6,216 nucleotides of DNA from contig JAPUME010000106.1 in the NCBI GenBank assembly GCA_027294185.1, positions 1 through 6,216 of the forward strand, given 5' to 3'. Positions 4,850-6,216 of this stretch are shown in pieces. The DNA is from Acidobacteriota bacterium. Its GTDB lineage: Bacteria; Acidobacteriota; Terriglobia; UBA7540; JAPUME01. Position 1 is the stretch's first letter, and each line of letters begins with the position of its first letter. The notes below the pieces were generated by a model. It saw only the letters and a list, made by a program, of their open reading frames with translations. It was not told the origin of the DNA and made no database searches. A program made the position numbers and the translations under genes.

Positions 4850-6211
4850 ATGGGAAGGAAAAGGTTTACCCGTCGTGACTTTATGAAGTTGGGGGCGGGC
4901 GGTGCGGCGTTGGGAGCCGCCGCCAGGGTTACATTGCTCGACCCGGGCCCACTCTGGTCTGCACAGCGCACCGTGGCGCCGTCTGACACCCTCCGTTACG
5001 GCATCATCGGCACCGGCATCCGCGGCTGTAACATTCTCCGGGGAGCGCGCCGGGTTTCCGGCATCGAGTTGGTCGCGGTCTGTGATCTTTACGAAAGCCG
5101 CCATCAGGCCGGGCGCGAAGCGATTGGAAAAGATGTTCCCGGCACGCGGGAATATAAAGAAATCCTCGACCGCAAAGATATTGACGCCGTCATTATCGCC
5201 ACCATGGACCACTGGCATCGTCCGATACTGGAAGAGGCCTGTGCCGCCGGCAAGGACGTCTATTGCGAGAAGCCCATGTCTCATACCGTCGAGGACGGCT
5301 TCGCCATGGTCAAGGCGGCGCAAGACAACAGGAGAATGGTCCAGGTGGGCAGCCAGCGAGTCAGCTCGATTCTCTATGCCAAGGCGAGGGAGATCTACCA
5401 GTCCGGCAAGCTGGGCCAGGTAACGACCATCGATGCCTACTGGGACCGCAACACGGCCAGCGGCGCCTGGGTTTATCCGGTCCCGTCGGATTCCAGCGCC
5501 GAGGCGGTCAACTGGGATCGTTATCTCGGCAACGCGCCGAAGCGGCCCTATGATCCCCTACGCTTCTTCCGCTGGAGATGTTACCAGGATTACGGGGAAG
5601 GTCTGGCGGGCGACCTGTTCGTCCACCTGATCTCCGGCATCCACCTGATTACCGGCACGAACAGTATCCCCTCGCGGGCGCAATCCACCGGCGGCCTGTT
5701 CCGCTGGAAGGACGGGCGTGAATTCCCCGACCTGATCTGGACGTTCTACGATTACCCGAATTTCCGGGTCGGCATGCGCTGCAACCTGAACAACGAGGGC
5801 GGCGAGTTCATCGGCTTCTACGGAACCAAGGGAACCATGATCATACGGAATTCCACCCTCACCTATACGCCGCAGGATACCCGCCCCCGGCCCGAAGGCT
5901 ACTCCATCAACGGATGGCCGGCGAAGCTGCGCAATGAATACCTGGCGAAGTATCGTCGGGAGCATCCTCGGCCCGACCCGCTCCATTACTCGGTCGACGC
6001 CGAGGGTGAAAGCTTCGAGGCGCCGCCGGGATATAGCGACACCTCCGACCATCTGGCGAATTTCTTCAACTCCATCCGCACGCGAAAATCGCCGGTGGAA
6101 AACGAGGTCTTCGGTAACAACGCTTCCATCGGATGCCACCTGTCCAATTACTCCTACTTCAACAAAACGGTGGCCGTGTGGGACGAAGCTTCAAAGACCA
6201 TCAAGGGATAA
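4850..6211 (+). CDS. Tat-exported Gfo/Idh/MocA-family NAD(P)-dependent oxidoreductase
   Basis: The 453-residue product starts with a twin-arginine signal. FTRRDFMKLGAGG carries Arg8-Arg9 with Phe at +2, and is followed by an Ala/Gly-rich hydrophobic stretch to about residue 28, with export likely before residue 45. A Rossmann fold follows: LRYGIIGTGIRGCN has the glycines G54, G56 and G59 that bind the dinucleotide, and Asp79 ends the second strand (VAVCDL). ATMDHWHRPI (117-126) and EKPMSHTVEDG (140-150) are the family signatures, with Lys141 as the conserved active-site Lys. The C-terminal sheet domain includes GEGLAGDLFVHLISGIHLITG, with Asp255 and His259 where the family has catalytic or substrate-binding residues. 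Relatives oxidise or reduce sugars, inositols and similar compounds, or use NAD in glycoside cleavage; the substrate cannot be read from the sequence. The ribosome binding site is consensus. The gene lies 151 bases after the kinase on the same strand. The last five bases of the window, GGAAG, could belong to a following gene's start region. Confidence 0.92.
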   Translation: MGRKRFTRRDFMKLGAGGAALGAAARVTLLDPGPLWSAQRTVAPSDTLRYGIIGTGIRGCNILRGARRVSGIELVAVCDLYESRHQAGREAIGKDVPGTREYKEILDRKDIDAVIIATMDHWHRPILEEACAAGKDVYCEKPMSHTVEDGFAMVKAAQDNRRMVQVGSQRVSSILYAKAREIYQSGKLGQVTTIDAYWDRNTASGAWVYPVPSDSSAEAVNWDRYLGNAPKRPYDPLRFFRWRCYQDYGEGLAGDLFVHLISGIHLITGTNSIPSRAQSTGGLFRWKDGREFPDLIWTFYDYPNFRVGMRCNLNNEGGEFIGFYGTKGTMIIRNSTLTYTPQDTRPRPEGYSINGWPAKLRNEYLAKYRREHPRPDPLHYSVDAEGESFEAPPGYSDTSDHLANFFNSIRTRKSPVENEVFGNNASIGCHLSNYSYFNKTVAVWDEASKTIKG

Positions 6212-6216
6212 GGAAG

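Noticed and set aside
4850..6211. GH109-type NAD-dependent glycosidase instead of an oxidoreductase
   Set aside because: Tat signal and length fit GH109, but the EKP and DHWH signatures are those of ordinary oxidoreductase members. Only phylogeny could settle this, so I kept the broader family name.

Overview
The window reads as bacterial chromosome of fairly high GC content (high fifties by eye). It probably comes from an environmental, largely uncultured lineage. A Tat-exported Gfo/Idh/MocA oxidoreductase, a PhoD-like lipoprotein phosphatase and a four-PAS hybrid kinase are all common in Acidobacteriota, Planctomycetota and similar soil or sediment phyla. I lean weakly towards Acidobacteriota; no marker gene here settles it. 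I see no phage, IS, CRISPR, rRNA or convincing tRNA sequence.

Layout. The left arm (1-1111) lies on the minus strand. A beta-phosphoglucomutase-type HAD hydrolase (1111 to 380) is followed 37 bases later by the first 114 codons of a lipoprotein of the PhoD-like metallophosphatase family, which runs off the left edge. Next comes a 626-base gap without a convincing gene (1112-1737). It holds candidate promoters pointing both ways, an AT-rich island, a long-range inverted repeat and a short array of degenerate octamers. The right arm (1738-6211) lies on the plus strand. It carries a 986-residue membrane hybrid histidine kinase (four TM segments, four PAS domains, HisKA, HATPase, receiver). After a 151-base gap comes a 453-residue Tat-signal Gfo/Idh/MocA oxidoreductase with a very strong ribosome binding site.

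How the genes may work together. The two minus-strand genes look like one transcript and both encode phosphate-handling hydrolases, one cytoplasmic and one exported, but no shared substrate can be named. The kinase is an orphan: no separate response regulator or output gene lies beside it. The oxidoreductase is probably exported folded with its nicotinamide cofactor and acts on a sugar or sugar-like compound. A link between the kinase and the oxidoreductase rests only on adjacency and shared strand.

The most interesting signal is inside the kinase gene. A consensus Shine-Dalgarno and an in-frame ATG sit exactly in the linker before the receiver domain, with the same 11-base spacing as the start of the next gene. 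This suggests that a free receiver protein could be made from the same message. Next in interest is the octamer array with its cluster of GANTC sites in the intergenic region. I did not find evidence for a wholly new multi-gene system in this window.
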